Below, in pieces: positions 14,614 through 22,200 of a DNA stretch of 44,318 bases (position 1 is the first letter of the stretch; each line of letters begins with the position of its first letter). Below the pieces are notes generated by a model. It was not told the DNA's origin. It made no database searches and saw only the letters and a list, made by a program, of their open reading frames with translations. A program made the position numbers and the translations under genes. The stretch lies in NCBI RefSeq assembly GCF_004794515.1, contig NZ_SSDF01000086.1, forward strand, positions 1-44,318, read 5' to 3'. The stretch is from Microbacterium sp. A20 (GTDB taxonomy: Bacteria; Actinomycetota; Actinomycetes; Actinomycetales; Microbacteriaceae).

Positions 14614-15258
14614 ATGGCGCTGTCGGGTGGCCCGGTGGATCGGACTCGTCTCGGGGAGAGCGCGTATGCGCGGCTCCGGGCGGCAATCATCGGCGGTGAG
14701 TTGGAGCCAGGGTCGGTGCTCGGCGTCTACGAGACTGCCAAGGCTTTCGGCACCTCAAGGGCACCCGTCCAGGTCGCGTTGGATCTGCTCGCCCGCGAAG
14801 GGCTCGTAGAGGTGTATCGCAACTCGTATTCGCGAGTGGCTTCGGTGGACGGAGAGAGCACGCGCAAGGCGGTCGACGTCCTCACGGATGTGTGGACGGG
14901 CGCCGTTCGCCGGTTCCTACCGAGAGCAGGCGAGGAGGAGGTTGCAGCCCTGAGCGACCTCGCAGCCCAGATGGCGGCGACGATAGCCAGCCGGGACGTG
15001 GCATCTTTCGGGGACGCTCTGGAAGAGCTAGCGGTGAGCTGCTCGAAAGGTGACGCAAGCCCGGAACGCACCAGCATCGTCAGTCAGACCTGCGCCCACG
15101 TTCATCGCTACTGGCTGCTCTCGGATCGGGCGTTCGATTGGGATGCCGCCGCGACGCTGACCGCAGTCATCGGCGCTTCCATCCGATCGCGGGACGCCGC
15201 GGGAGCGTGCGACGCCATCACAGGATTCCTTGACGACGTCGCTGCCGACGCCCTCTGA
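14614..15258 (+). CDS. GntR-family transcriptional regulator
   Basis: A 214-residue DNA-binding protein. Residues 12-75 match the GntR winged helix-turn-helix (GESAYARLRAAIIGGELEPG, then SRAPVQVALDLLAREGLVEV), in which the recognition helix follows TSRAPVQ. The remainder is an all-helical domain in the size range of FadR/FCD effector domains, but no metal-binding residue pattern is obvious. It starts at ATG 14614 after GGAGAAGGAAG. It is divergent from the minus-strand cassette, which it could control; the inverted repeat at 14502-14546 is a possible site but lies far upstream of the start. Confidence 0.75.
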   Translation: MALSGGPVDRTRLGESAYARLRAAIIGGELEPGSVLGVYETAKAFGTSRAPVQVALDLLAREGLVEVYRNSYSRVASVDGESTRKAVDVLTDVWTGAVRRFLPRAGEEEVAALSDLAAQMAATIASRDVASFGDALEELAVSCSKGDASPERTSIVSQTCAHVHRYWLLSDRAFDWDAAATLTAVIGASIRSRDAAGACDAITGFLDDVAADAL

Positions 15259-15267
15259 TCCGAGCGC

Positions 15268-15588
15268 TCAAGGCTCTTCGTCGCTCAGCTGCACGGCGTT
15301 GCCCCACACCCAGCAGCGGAAGGTCTGGTCCTCGGCGCGAAACTCGATGCCGGCGGCGAGTGGCGTGGAGCGGACGAGCTTCGCGTCGACACGCACCGAC
15401 TCCGGCCCGAACCGGACCCACGCGCGGACGCGTCTCGGTCGCGGGTAGATCGTCATCGGCTGCTCACGCATATCCATCTCGCGCGCGGTGAGCGACTGCA
15501 GCGGGCCGTGCTTCGCGGCCTCGAGGATCGATCGCGCCTGAGACTGCATGTCACGATACGCGGAGAGCGTCGCCCCAGGGTTCCCCAT
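15268..15588 (-). CDS. Hypothetical protein (106 aa)
   Basis: A soluble protein converging on the GntR-type gene with a 9-nt gap. The N-terminal 45 residues are helical and polar (YRDMQSQARSILEAAKHGP), and the rest is beta-rich (VRAWVRFGPESVRVDAKLV, then FRCWVWGNAVQLSDEEP). The start ATG 15588 has an excellent site, GGAGGAAGGAA. Length, composition and start support a real gene. I do not recognise its family. The arrangement near the attachment site suggests a phage or accessory gene. Confidence 0.6.
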   Translation of the reverse strand: MGNPGATLSAYRDMQSQARSILEAAKHGPLQSLTAREMDMREQPMTIYPRPRRVRAWVRFGPESVRVDAKLVRSTPLAAGIEFRAEDQTFRCWVWGNAVQLSDEEP

Positions 15589-15679
15589 AGCCGGTCGTTC
15601 CTTCCTCCGGCCGAGAGGTTCGATTCTATGTCGCGACGTCTGACATCGCTGTCGGTGGTCAGTGGCAGGCTCTCCACCT

Positions 15680-15880
15680 ATGACGACAGAAACACCTATC
15701 CAGCGCGCTGCGAGCCTGGGGATGGACCATGCCGAGGACGAACACCAGGGGGCGAAGGGCGTGCGCCTCTATTCCGGGAGACAGGTAGCTGATGCCCTCG
15801 GTATCGAAGAGCAGTTGACGGGGAACGAGTACGTCGCGCTCCGTGAGGCGTACGCCAGCGGGTGGAGTTCGTTTTGGTGA
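15680..15880 (+). CDS. Small hypothetical protein, first of a coupled trio
   Basis: A 66-residue acidic protein (SGRQVADALGIEEQLTGNEY, then EAYASGWSSFW). No strong ribosome binding site is seen before ATG 15680; an in-frame GTG at 15662 is the alternative. Its stop overlaps the start of the DUF3263-like gene (GTGA), so the two are probably co-translated. No known family was recognised; the SGRQVADALGI segment resembles a short helix-turn-helix but is not diagnostic. Confidence 0.5.
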   Translation: MTTETPIQRAASLGMDHAEDEHQGAKGVRLYSGRQVADALGIEEQLTGNEYVALREAYASGWSSFW

Positions 15881-16107
15881 CCCCGGTCGACCTCCTCGCC
15901 TTCGAGTCCTGTTGGCCGCGCCACACACCGGACAAGGTCGCGGAGATACGCCATCGACTCTCGATCTCCGAAGTCAGGTACTACCAGCTGCTGGATCGTG
16001 CAGCGGCGTCAGATGAGGGGATCAGGGCGCACCCGATGACGGCACGGGCCGTCAGGGATCGTGCAGCGAATCGGGCGCAGCAGCGGACGCGGAGGACTGC
16101 AGCATGA
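15877..16107 (+). CDS. DUF3263-like putative DNA-binding protein
   Basis: A 76-residue protein. LAFESCW near the N-terminus and IRHRLSISEVRYYQLLDRAA, then a basic C-terminal tail (RAANRAQQRTRRTA), match the short DUF3263 pattern of actinobacteria: Leu-x-Phe-Glu-x-x-Trp, then a sigma-factor-like helix-turn-helix with RYYQ-L and an Arg-rich end. Family members have no settled function. GTG 15877 is preferred to GTG 15862 because GGTGGAG lies 9 nt upstream and the start overlaps the preceding stop. It overlaps the next gene by ATGA. Confidence 0.65.
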   Translation: MTPVDLLAFESCWPRHTPDKVAEIRHRLSISEVRYYQLLDRAAASDEGIRAHPMTARAVRDRAANRAQQRTRRTAA

Positions 16108-16274
16108 ACGAAGAGGTTCGGGTGCGCAAGGACGGACGTCAGCTCGTCACGGCGCACCCCGTACGCCCCGAAGAGTTCATCGAGATCTACGACGGACCGA
16201 TCCCGGAAGGCGCCATCGTCTGCGGGTATCGCAGCAGCGAGCCGCCCCAGGAAGCATGGATGGACGAAGTCTGA
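16104..16274 (+). CDS. Small acidic hypothetical protein (56 aa)
   Basis: ATG at 16104 overlaps the previous stop (ATGA) and the frame stops at 16272-16274. It encodes 56 residues that begin MNEEVRVRKDGRQLVTAHPV, continue with an EEFIEIYDGPIPEG segment and end with a Trp-containing acidic tail. Translational coupling and the terminator 20 nt downstream argue that it is real. Function unknown. Confidence 0.5.
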   Translation: MNEEVRVRKDGRQLVTAHPVRPEEFIEIYDGPIPEGAIVCGYRSSEPPQEAWMDEV

Positions 16275-16294
16275 GACGACACGCCGAGACAAAC

Positions 16295-16330
16295 GTAGCC
16301 ACCTCACAAAAGTGAGGTGGCTACAGTTTT
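16295..16330 (+). terminator. Rho-independent terminator after the small-gene trio
   Basis: A perfect 13-bp stem (GTAGCCACCTCAC with GTGAGGTGGCTAC), an AAAA loop at 16308-16311, and AGTTTT directly after the stem. It ends the 15680-16274 transcript just before the tRNA. Confidence 0.9.
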
Positions 16331-16377
16331 GGCTATTGGGAAGTCCGGAAAATCCCAGACTCGCCAGTGTTTTCTAG

Positions 16378-16410
16378 TGCCCCCGACAGGAGTCGAACCT
16401 GCGACCTACG
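16378..16410. other. Putative right attachment site (attR) in the tRNA-Arg 3' half
   Basis: Prophages commonly insert in tRNA genes so that the 3' part is duplicated and the tRNA stays intact. The 3' end and T arm of tRNA-Arg lie here, next to the last prophage-side gene and terminator. The matching left copy would be outside the window, so this is inferred from context. Confidence 0.45.
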
Positions 16411-16450
16411 GTACCGGAAACCGGCGCTCTATCCACTGAGCTACGGAGGC
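16378..16450 (-). tRNA. tRNA-Arg (anticodon CCG)
   Basis: Read on the minus strand this is a 73-nt cloverleaf. It has a 7-bp acceptor stem (GCCTCCG with CGGGGGC), a 4-bp D stem (GCTC/GAGC), an anticodon loop TTCCGGT giving CCG, which reads CGG codons, a 5-nt variable loop, and a T stem GCAGG/CCTGT with loop TTCGACT. CCA is not encoded. The 27-43 position is a mismatch. The 3' end faces the prophage. Confidence 0.93.
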
Positions 16451-16466
16451 GTACCGATCGACAATA

Positions 16467-17282
16467 TCACTCGTCGGGGGTCGTCTCCGACTCACCGGCT
16501 TCGGTGACCGGTGCGGCGCGCAGCTCTTCGAGCGCGGAGGCGAGCTTCTCGGCCAGATACCGGTGCCCGTCGGTGGACGGATGCTTGCGCCCGACCTCGA
16601 CGTCGATCACGTCGAGGTAGTTCTGCTCGGTGATCCAGTTCTGAGCGATGGGGGAGATGTACCACCAGCCGCGGGCTCCGGCGAGCTCCCCGAGGTCAGC
16701 GTCGATCCGCGCGGTCGCGGCGCCGACCGGCAGTTCGTGCGGCGCCGGTCCCAGCACGACGATGACGGCATCCGGGTAGGTCGCGGACAGGGCGTCCCAG
16801 GCGGCGGTCACGGCCTCGCGGTAGCCCTCGACGCCCTGAGCCCGGTCGTTGATCGAGCCCTGGATGATCACGAGGTCAGGTGCGAGTGTGGGGTCGAGTG
16901 CTGCGATGCGCTCCCCGAAGGCCGGGCCGTCGAGTCCGGGCTTCAGGTACCCGCTCCCGCGGACGCCGTCGACGATGGTCTCGCCGCCGATCAGGTCGGC
17001 CAGGACGTACGCATAGCCGAGCGTCGGATCGGTCGCGGCCGAGCCGTAGGTCCACGAATCTCCGAACACGAGCACGGTGGGGTGATCGGGCAGGGCGAGC
17101 GGCGCGGGTGCGACCGCCTCGGAGGCCGCACCGGCCGCCGCGACCGGGGCTCCGACGGGCGCTGCGGAGGGTGCTGCTGTCCACGGCCGCCACATGCCCA
17201 AGACGCCTGCCGCGGCGGCGAGGACGAGGGCGATGGCGACCCCTGCGGTGCGCAGTCGACGACGGGTGGCGGGGGCCTTCAT
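16467..17282 (-). CDS. Membrane-anchored or secreted SGNH/GDSL hydrolase
   Basis: A 271-residue protein with a basic N-terminus and one hydrophobic segment (residues 14-30), then an SGNH hydrolase domain: block I is VFGDSW with the nucleophile Ser near 76, a Gly block is GVRGSGYL, the Asn block is IIQGSINDR, and the Asp/His block is KHPSTDGHRYLAEK. Such enzymes remove acyl or acetyl groups from lipids or glycans; the substrate is unknown. ATG 17282 is preferred over GTG 17300 because TACTCT lies 6 nt upstream (leaderless type). It is the first gene on the host side of tRNA-Arg, diverging from argS. Confidence 0.85.
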   Translation of the reverse strand: MKAPATRRRLRTAGVAIALVLAAAAGVLGMWRPWTAAPSAAPVGAPVAAAGAASEAVAPAPLALPDHPTVLVFGDSWTYGSAATDPTLGYAYVLADLIGGETIVDGVRGSGYLKPGLDGPAFGERIAALDPTLAPDLVIIQGSINDRAQGVEGYREAVTAAWDALSATYPDAVIVVLGPAPHELPVGAATARIDADLGELAGARGWWYISPIAQNWITEQNYLDVIDVEVGRKHPSTDGHRYLAEKLASALEELRAAPVTEAGESETTPDE

Positions 17283-17294
17283 GGGATGAGAGTA
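17283..17294 (-). promoter_or_regulatory. Leaderless-type promoter of the SGNH hydrolase
   Basis: On the minus strand TACTCT (17294-17289) is followed by CATCCC and ATG 17282. This 6-nt spacing supports the ATG over the upstream GTG. Confidence 0.55.
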
Positions 17295-17374
17295 GATCAC
17301 TGCGCGCCGATTGCGAATTCCGCGCGCCCCGCGCCGTCGGATGGCCCGTCCCCGACCCGTAAACTGGGGAGGCT

Positions 17375-19039
17375 ATGAACCCCGAAACCCTCGCTGCCGC
17401 TGTCCTCGCCGTCCTCGCTCCGATCGCCGAGGAACGACGCCCCGGTGAGCCTCTCGGGGTCTCCGCGGCCGACATCGTGCTGGAGCGTCCGCGCAACCGC
17501 GATCACGGCGACTGGGCATCGAACATCGCCATGCGGCTCGCGAAGCCCTTCGGCACGAACCCGCGTGAGCTCGCGCAGCAGATCGCCGACGGCCTCGCCG
17601 CCGTCGACGGCATCGCGAGCACCGAGGTCGCCGGTCCCGGGTTCATCAACATCCGTCTGGACGCCGCCGCCGCGGGTGCGCTGGCGAAGGTCATCGTCGA
17701 TGCCGGCACCGCCTACGGAACCAACGCGTCGCAGGCCGGCGTCAGCGTGAACGTCGAGTTCGTCTCGGCCAACCCGACCGGGCCGCTGCACATCGCGCAC
17801 ACCCGCTGGGCGGCGCTCGGCGACTCGATCGTGCGTCTGCTCCTCGCCAGCGGGGCGCATGCGGTGCGTGAGTACTACATCAACGACGCCGGAGCGCAGA
17901 TGGACCGCTTCGCCGTCTCCGTGCTCGCGGCTGCCAAGGGCGAGCCGACTCCCGAGGGCGGCTACCCCGGTGCGTACATCGCGACGCTCGCCGGTCGGGT
18001 ACTCGAGTCGCGTCCCGACCTGCTGCAGCTTCCCGACGCCGAGCAGCTGAGCGTCGCGATGGAGCTCGCGTATGAGTTCCAACTCGCCGAGATTAAGAGT
18101 TCGCTCGAGCGGTTCAACGTGCCGTTCGACGTCTGGTTCTCCGAGCGCACGCTGCACGCGAAGGACGCATCGGGCATGAGCCTGATCGACCAGGCCGTCG
18201 ACCGTCTGCGCGAGCAGGGACACGTCTTCGACGAGGAGGGCGCCGTCTGGGTGCGCACGACCGACTTCGGCGACGACAAGGATCGTGTGATCCGTCGATC
18301 GAACGGCGAGTACACGTACTTCGCCGCCGATGCCGCGTACTACCTGAACAAGGGCGATCGTGGCTTCCAGAACAAGATCTACCTCCTCGGGGCCGACCAC
18401 CACGGCTACGTGCACCGCCTGAAGGCGGTCGCCGGTGCCGCGGGTGAAGACCCGGAGAAGAACGTCCAGGTGCTGATCGGGCAGATGGTGTCGATCAACG
18501 GCGCACGCCTCAGCAAGCGGGCGGGCAACATCATCGAGATGGACGACCTGCTCGACTGGCTGGGCACCGACGCGCTGCGGTACTCGCTGGAGCGGTCGCC
18601 CGCCGACTCGCCGCTCGACCTGGATCCGGAGCTGCTGCAGAAGCGCACGAACGACAACCCCGTCTTCTACGTGCAGTACGCCCACGCCCGCACGCACAAC
18701 GTCGGGCGGAACGCGGCCGATTCGGGCGTCGACCGCTCGGAGTTCGCCCCGGAGACGCTCACGCATGAGTCCGAGGCCGCTCTGTTGGGAGCGCTGCAGG
18801 AGTTCCCCCGCATCGTCGCGTTCGCCGCCGAGGTCCGCGAGCCGCACCGCGTCGCCCGCTACCTCGAGGAGCTCGCAGGGCTCTACCACCGCTGGTACGA
18901 CAACTGCCGTGTGATCCCCCAGGGTGACGACCCGATCGAGAGTGTGCACCGCACGCGTCTGTGGCTGAACGACGCCGCCGGTCAGGTGTTCCGCAACGGC
19001 CTCGATCTGCTCGGAGTGAGTGCGCCCGAGCGCATGTGA
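17375..19039 (+). CDS. argS: Arginyl-tRNA synthetase
   Basis: A 554-residue class I aminoacyl-tRNA synthetase that charges tRNA-Arg. The N-terminal Add-1 domain is followed by the HIGH-type motif in NPTGPLHIAHTRWAALGDS (His139-His142). The KMSKS-type loop is RLSKRAGN near residues 378-385, and the all-helical DALR anticodon-binding domain ends in a typical FRNGLDLLGVSAPERM, the family's usual C-terminal end. ATG 17375 has GGGAGG 4 nt upstream, and TAAACT at 17360 suggests a transcript with a very short leader. It is adjacent to the tRNA-Arg locus, whose product it charges. Confidence 0.97.
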   Translation: MNPETLAAAVLAVLAPIAEERRPGEPLGVSAADIVLERPRNRDHGDWASNIAMRLAKPFGTNPRELAQQIADGLAAVDGIASTEVAGPGFINIRLDAAAAGALAKVIVDAGTAYGTNASQAGVSVNVEFVSANPTGPLHIAHTRWAALGDSIVRLLLASGAHAVREYYINDAGAQMDRFAVSVLAAAKGEPTPEGGYPGAYIATLAGRVLESRPDLLQLPDAEQLSVAMELAYEFQLAEIKSSLERFNVPFDVWFSERTLHAKDASGMSLIDQAVDRLREQGHVFDEEGAVWVRTTDFGDDKDRVIRRSNGEYTYFAADAAYYLNKGDRGFQNKIYLLGADHHGYVHRLKAVAGAAGEDPEKNVQVLIGQMVSINGARLSKRAGNIIEMDDLLDWLGTDALRYSLERSPADSPLDLDPELLQKRTNDNPVFYVQYAHARTHNVGRNAADSGVDRSEFAPETLTHESEAALLGALQEFPRIVAFAAEVREPHRVARYLEELAGLYHRWYDNCRVIPQGDDPIESVHRTRLWLNDAAGQVFRNGLDLLGVSAPERM

Positions 19040-19079
19040 TGAGCGCTGCCATCCGGTCGGGTACGGCAGGATGGCAGGC

Positions 19080-19928
19080 ATGAGCGACGACAACCACACC
19101 CTGCCGTATCCGGACGCCTCGGCCGAGCATCCGACGCTCGTGATCCCGGGGAACGCCGCCGGTCAGCAGGCCGCTCCCGCGCCGCGGAAGCGCCGCCGCT
19201 GGCCGTGGGTGCTGCTGATCGTGGTGGTCGTTCTGGCGCTGCTGGTGGTCGCCGCCGAGTTCATCGCCCGCGCGGTCCTCCCCGGGACCGTGCGGTCGAT
19301 CGTCATCGAGCAGCTGGATCTCCCTGCGGACCAGCAGCTCGAGGTGGAGACGGAGGGACTGCTGCTCCCGCAGCTCATCAGCGGGTCCCTGGACACGCTG
19401 CACCTGTCGACGGACTCGGTGACGCTGGAGGGGATCACGGGCGCGGCCGACGTCACTGCGACCGCCGTCCCGCTGCGCGGCGGCGATCTGGGGGGAGCTG
19501 CGGGAACCATCCGCATCGATCAGGAGGAATTCACCTCGCTGCTCACCGGCACCGAGCTTCCCGTCGAGTCGGTCGAGTTCGCTGCCCCCAATGCGACGGT
19601 GAGCGGCTCGATCACCGTGTTCGGGGCAGCCGTGCCGCTCTCCCTGACGCTCACGCCTGGCGCCGTGGAAGGGGACCTGGAGCTCACGCCGGTCGCCGCG
19701 AGCATCGGCGGACTCGACATCGACCTCGACCAGGTCGGCTCGACGCTGGGGTCACTCGGCGAGGGGCTGACGAGGCCGCAGCGGGTGTGCATCGCCGATC
19801 AGCTGCCGGCCGGGCTCACCCTCACCGGACTGGAGATCGTCGACGGCGCAGCCGTGATCGACATCGACGTGGACGGGGCGATCGTCACCGACACATCGCT
19901 GCAGGACAAGGGCGTCTGCCCGCGCTGA
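19080..19928 (+). CDS. DUF2993 (LmeA-like) membrane-anchored lipid-binding protein
   Basis: A 282-residue protein with a Pro-rich N-terminus, a basic patch (RKRRRWPW) and one membrane helix (VLLIVVVVLALLVVAAEF). The extracytoplasmic domain has the DUF2993 pattern of two similar halves: EGLLLPQLISGSLDTLHL, then TADVTATAVPLRGGDL, and later LTGLEIVDGAAVIDIDVDG near the end. Family members such as LmeA bind phospholipids in cell-envelope assembly. ATG 19080 is used; ATG 19071 is possible. It is 40 nt after argS and ends against the minus-strand hydrolase. Confidence 0.75.
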   Translation: MSDDNHTLPYPDASAEHPTLVIPGNAAGQQAAPAPRKRRRWPWVLLIVVVVLALLVVAAEFIARAVLPGTVRSIVIEQLDLPADQQLEVETEGLLLPQLISGSLDTLHLSTDSVTLEGITGAADVTATAVPLRGGDLGGAAGTIRIDQEEFTSLLTGTELPVESVEFAAPNATVSGSITVFGAAVPLSLTLTPGAVEGDLELTPVAASIGGLDIDLDQVGSTLGSLGEGLTRPQRVCIADQLPAGLTLTGLEIVDGAAVIDIDVDGAIVTDTSLQDKGVCPR

Positions 19929-19947
19929 TCGGTTCGGATGGGCACTG

Positions 19948-20682
19948 TCATCCGCGACGCGCTTCCTCGATGCGCTGCGCGAGCCACTCCGGGCGCTGCA
20001 GCGGGATGCCGTGTCCGCATCCGTCGACGACCTCGAGCGTGCTGTGGGGGAGTGCGGCGTGCAGCGCTGCGGCCGAGCGCCTCATGAGCTTCTTCTCCGC
20101 TGCCCCGACCAGGATCAGTGCCGCTCCGGGGAACGTCGACCATCCGGCGGGTGGCGCGAACCGCAGATTCTCCTCGACCGAGGTGAGCAGCGTCTCGCGG
20201 GAGAGGGACGACGACGTCTGGAGGTAGTCGGCCAGATGAGGCTCCGGCACGAAGAGCTCCCGCGCCTGCAGCCGTGCGAACCTCTCGTTCCTCGCGAGCC
20301 CGGCGGTCGCGCCGAGCAGAGCCAGTGTCGGTCCGGTCATGCGCAGGCGCAGCGCCTGGGCGCTGATCACCACGGTCCTTTCGACGAGCTCGGGTCGCAC
20401 AGCGGCGAGCAGCACGGCGAGTTGTGCTCCGAGGGAGAACCCGACGACGGTGGCCGGGCGTCCCTCCTTCTCGAGGATGCGCGCGAGCAGGTCGACCGTC
20501 GCGCGATGCGAGGCGTACGACTGCGCCGCGCTGCGGCCGTGACCGGGGAGGTCCGGCACCAGCACCCTCGCGTGAGGAGGCAGGTGCGCGCGCATCGGCT
20601 CCCACATCCACCCGGCCACGCCACCGCCGTGCAGGAGCAGCAGCGGGGGTTCGCCCGTGCGCCCGAAGGTTTCCAGGTGCAT
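19948..20682 (-). CDS. Alpha/beta hydrolase
   Basis: A 244-residue alpha/beta hydrolase with oxyanion loop LLLLHGGGVAGWMW, nucleophile elbow GFSLGAQ (Ser83) and a C-terminal His in DGCGHGIPL. The usual acidic residue after strand 6 is not obvious (the segment reads VGAAEKK), so activity could depend on another residue. It is the last gene of the minus-strand unit. ATG 20682 is chosen because GGAG lies 5 nt upstream; ATG 20685 overlaps the TetR stop and is an alternative. The substrate is unknown. Confidence 0.8.
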   Translation of the reverse strand: MHLETFGRTGEPPLLLLHGGGVAGWMWEPMRAHLPPHARVLVPDLPGHGRSAAQSYASHRATVDLLARILEKEGRPATVVGFSLGAQLAVLLAAVRPELVERTVVISAQALRLRMTGPTLALLGATAGLARNERFARLQARELFVPEPHLADYLQTSSSLSRETLLTSVEENLRFAPPAGWSTFPGAALILVGAAEKKLMRRSAAALHAALPHSTLEVVDGCGHGIPLQRPEWLAQRIEEARRG

Positions 20683-21272
20683 CATCTCTCCGTCTCGAAG
20701 GCCGCGGACATCCGCCCGATGGTGTCGATCGTGCCCTCCAGCAGTGCCGGGTCGAGCGGTCCGAGCAGCCGCGCCGCCGAGAGCAGCCCGATCGTCGTGC
20801 TCGACAGCGCCAGAGCGAGCGTGCGCGGATCGACATCCATGACGATCAGGCCGCGCTCCTGCAGCTCGCGGATCCACTCGACGACCCGCTGATGGCGCTC
20901 GCGGTAGCGCCCGTCGGTCTCCTCCATCACGTGGGAGCCGAGGATGCCCTGATCGTCGAGGAAGGCAGCGGTCATCAGGGGGTCGTCGAGCAGCGCGCGT
21001 GCCGTCGCGCGACAGGCATCGCTGAGACGAGGATGCTCACCGAGTTCGCCTCGGACCCGATCGGCCATGCGCAGGTTGCCCTGCAGCAGCAGCGCGTCGA
21101 GGATGTCGCGCTTGCCGGCGAACTCCAGGTACACGGCGCCCTTCGCGATGCCGGCGCCCTCGGCGATCGCGGCGACGCTCATGGCATCGAACCCGTGCGC
21201 GAGCACGAGCGCTCGGGCCGCATCGAGGATGCGCTCCCGTCGGTCAGGTATCCGTGGTCGGGGCACCGGCAC
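20682..21272 (-). CDS. TetR-family transcriptional repressor
   Basis: A 196-residue protein with an N-terminal helix-turn-helix typical of TetR (RERILDAARALVLAHGFDAM, then VAAIAEGAGIAKGAVYLEF around residues 11-50) and an all-helical ligand domain. It is co-transcribed between two alpha/beta hydrolases, overlapping the first by 29 nt and the second by ATGA. The perfect 12-bp inverted repeat at 22152-22189, over the promoter of the unit, is its likely operator. The ligand may be a substrate or product of the hydrolases; this is inference. Confidence 0.85.
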   Translation of the reverse strand: MPVPRPRIPDRRERILDAARALVLAHGFDAMSVAAIAEGAGIAKGAVYLEFAGKRDILDALLLQGNLRMADRVRGELGEHPRLSDACRATARALLDDPLMTAAFLDDQGILGSHVMEETDGRYRERHQRVVEWIRELQERGLIVMDVDPRTLALALSSTTIGLLSAARLLGPLDPALLEGTIDTIGRMSAAFETER

Positions 21273-22143
21273 TCCTCAACTGTTCGAGCATCGCGGGGAT
21301 GACGAGGTCGGGTCGGTCGCGCTGCACCCAGTGGCCGGCTCCGGGGACGAGCCGGAGCGATCCGGAAGGCAGAAGTGCGGCCGCCGTCTCGATGCGAGCG
21401 ACGGGAACTCCGGTGTCGCGATCGCCGTGCACCAGCAGCGTGGGAGTGCGTATGCCCGCGAGCTGATCCGTGTAGACCGTTCGCAGCCGATTCCAGAGCA
21501 CCTGATCGCGCTGCCATTGTCCGAACGACTCGAGACTCGTTCCTCCGGCGGCTTCGGCGAGGACCGCATCGACGAGCTCGGGGGTGCGTGCCTGCGGGTT
21601 GCGCACCAGGTCGCGGAGACCGCGCTCCATCGCGGGGCGGTTCCGTGCGTAGGAGCGGGTCATCGCGGCCAGCAGCCCGGAGCGCAGCAGGAGGAATGAG
21701 GTCAGTTGAGTGATCCGTCCGCGGAACCCGTCGGCGAGACGGGGCATCAGGCCGTAACAGCCCAGCAGGATGGCGGTCCGAGCCCGGCCGGGTTGATCGA
21801 GCAAGTGCCCGACGCTCATCCCGCCGCCGAGGGAGAGTCCCGCGATCGCGTACTCGCCCAGACCGAGCGCGTCGACCAGCTCGCCGACGTGCCGCACGAG
21901 TCTCTCCTGGGTGAGGGGCCAGTCGGCCCGGGGGCTGTGCCCGAATCCGGGATGATCCGGCGCGATGACTCGGTGCCCCGCGTCCGCGAGTGCGGGCCCG
22001 ACCTCGCCCCACGAGAGCTCGGCGCTGTCGGCACCGCCGCCGTGCAGGAGCAGGACGGGAAGCCCGGTCTCCGCAGCCGGCCGCCACTCCAGGGCGGAGA
22101 CCGCGGCATGCGGAAGATCGATGACCGTGCGTCGGGCGTCCAT
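21244..22143 (-). CDS. Alpha/beta hydrolase, first gene of the TetR unit
   Basis: A 299-residue enzyme with a full set of motifs: oxyanion loop LLLHGGGADSAELSW, nucleophile elbow GLSLGGG (Ser104), acid in VHGDRDTGVP, and catalytic His in GAGHWVQRD. It is related to the epoxide hydrolase/haloperoxidase/esterase group, with a helical lid in between. Start ATG 22143 has GAGAGGA upstream (22144-22156 on the minus strand). Its 3' end overlaps the TetR gene. The substrate is not predictable from the sequence. Confidence 0.85.
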   Translation of the reverse strand: MDARRTVIDLPHAAVSALEWRPAAETGLPVLLLHGGGADSAELSWGEVGPALADAGHRVIAPDHPGFGHSPRADWPLTQERLVRHVGELVDALGLGEYAIAGLSLGGGMSVGHLLDQPGRARTAILLGCYGLMPRLADGFRGRITQLTSFLLLRSGLLAAMTRSYARNRPAMERGLRDLVRNPQARTPELVDAVLAEAAGGTSLESFGQWQRDQVLWNRLRTVYTDQLAGIRTPTLLVHGDRDTGVPVARIETAAALLPSGSLRLVPGAGHWVQRDRPDLVIPAMLEQLRSAGAPTTDT

Positions 22144-22151
22144 GGCGTCCT

Positions 22152-22189
22152 CTCGTTGTGACCAACATAGCCGGTTCGGTCACAACGAG
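22152..22189 (-). promoter_or_regulatory. Palindromic TetR-type operator over the hydrolase promoter
   Basis: CTCGTTGTGACC (22152-22163) and GGTCACAACGAG (22178-22189) form a perfect 12-bp inverted repeat with a 14-nt spacer. On the minus strand the spacer includes TATGTT (22169-22164), a likely -10 box upstream of the first hydrolase. A repressor bound here would cover the promoter. The only local regulator is the TetR-type gene of the same unit, so autoregulation is the simplest reading. Confidence 0.75.
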
Positions 22190-22200
22190 GCGCGATGCGG

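Larger units (their letters stand above)
1..16378. mobile_element. Right part of a siphovirus-like prophage (left end outside window)
   Basis: A continuous run of phage morphogenesis and lysis genes on the plus strand (1-12554) is followed by accessory genes up to the 3' end of tRNA-Arg at 16378. The order, head-tail connectors, tail tube, chaperones, tape measure, tail tip, lysis, spike, is that of long-tailed phages of actinobacteria. No integrase, repressor, terminase or capsid gene is in the window, so at least half of the element lies upstream. The right boundary at the tRNA is inferred from the usual insertion of prophages at tRNA 3' ends. A boundary directly after the spike at 12554 remains possible. 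All structural frames visible here are intact. Confidence 0.85.

Noticed and set aside
14285..14686. A 133-codon minus-strand frame between the PEGW gene and the GntR-type gene
   Set aside because: It runs into the GntR-type gene, lacks a ribosome binding site, and its protein-like phrases are explained by the hairpins in this region.
17297..19099. A 600-codon minus-strand frame opposite argS
   Set aside because: Shadow of argS. Composition is Arg/Val/Asp-rich without recognisable domains.
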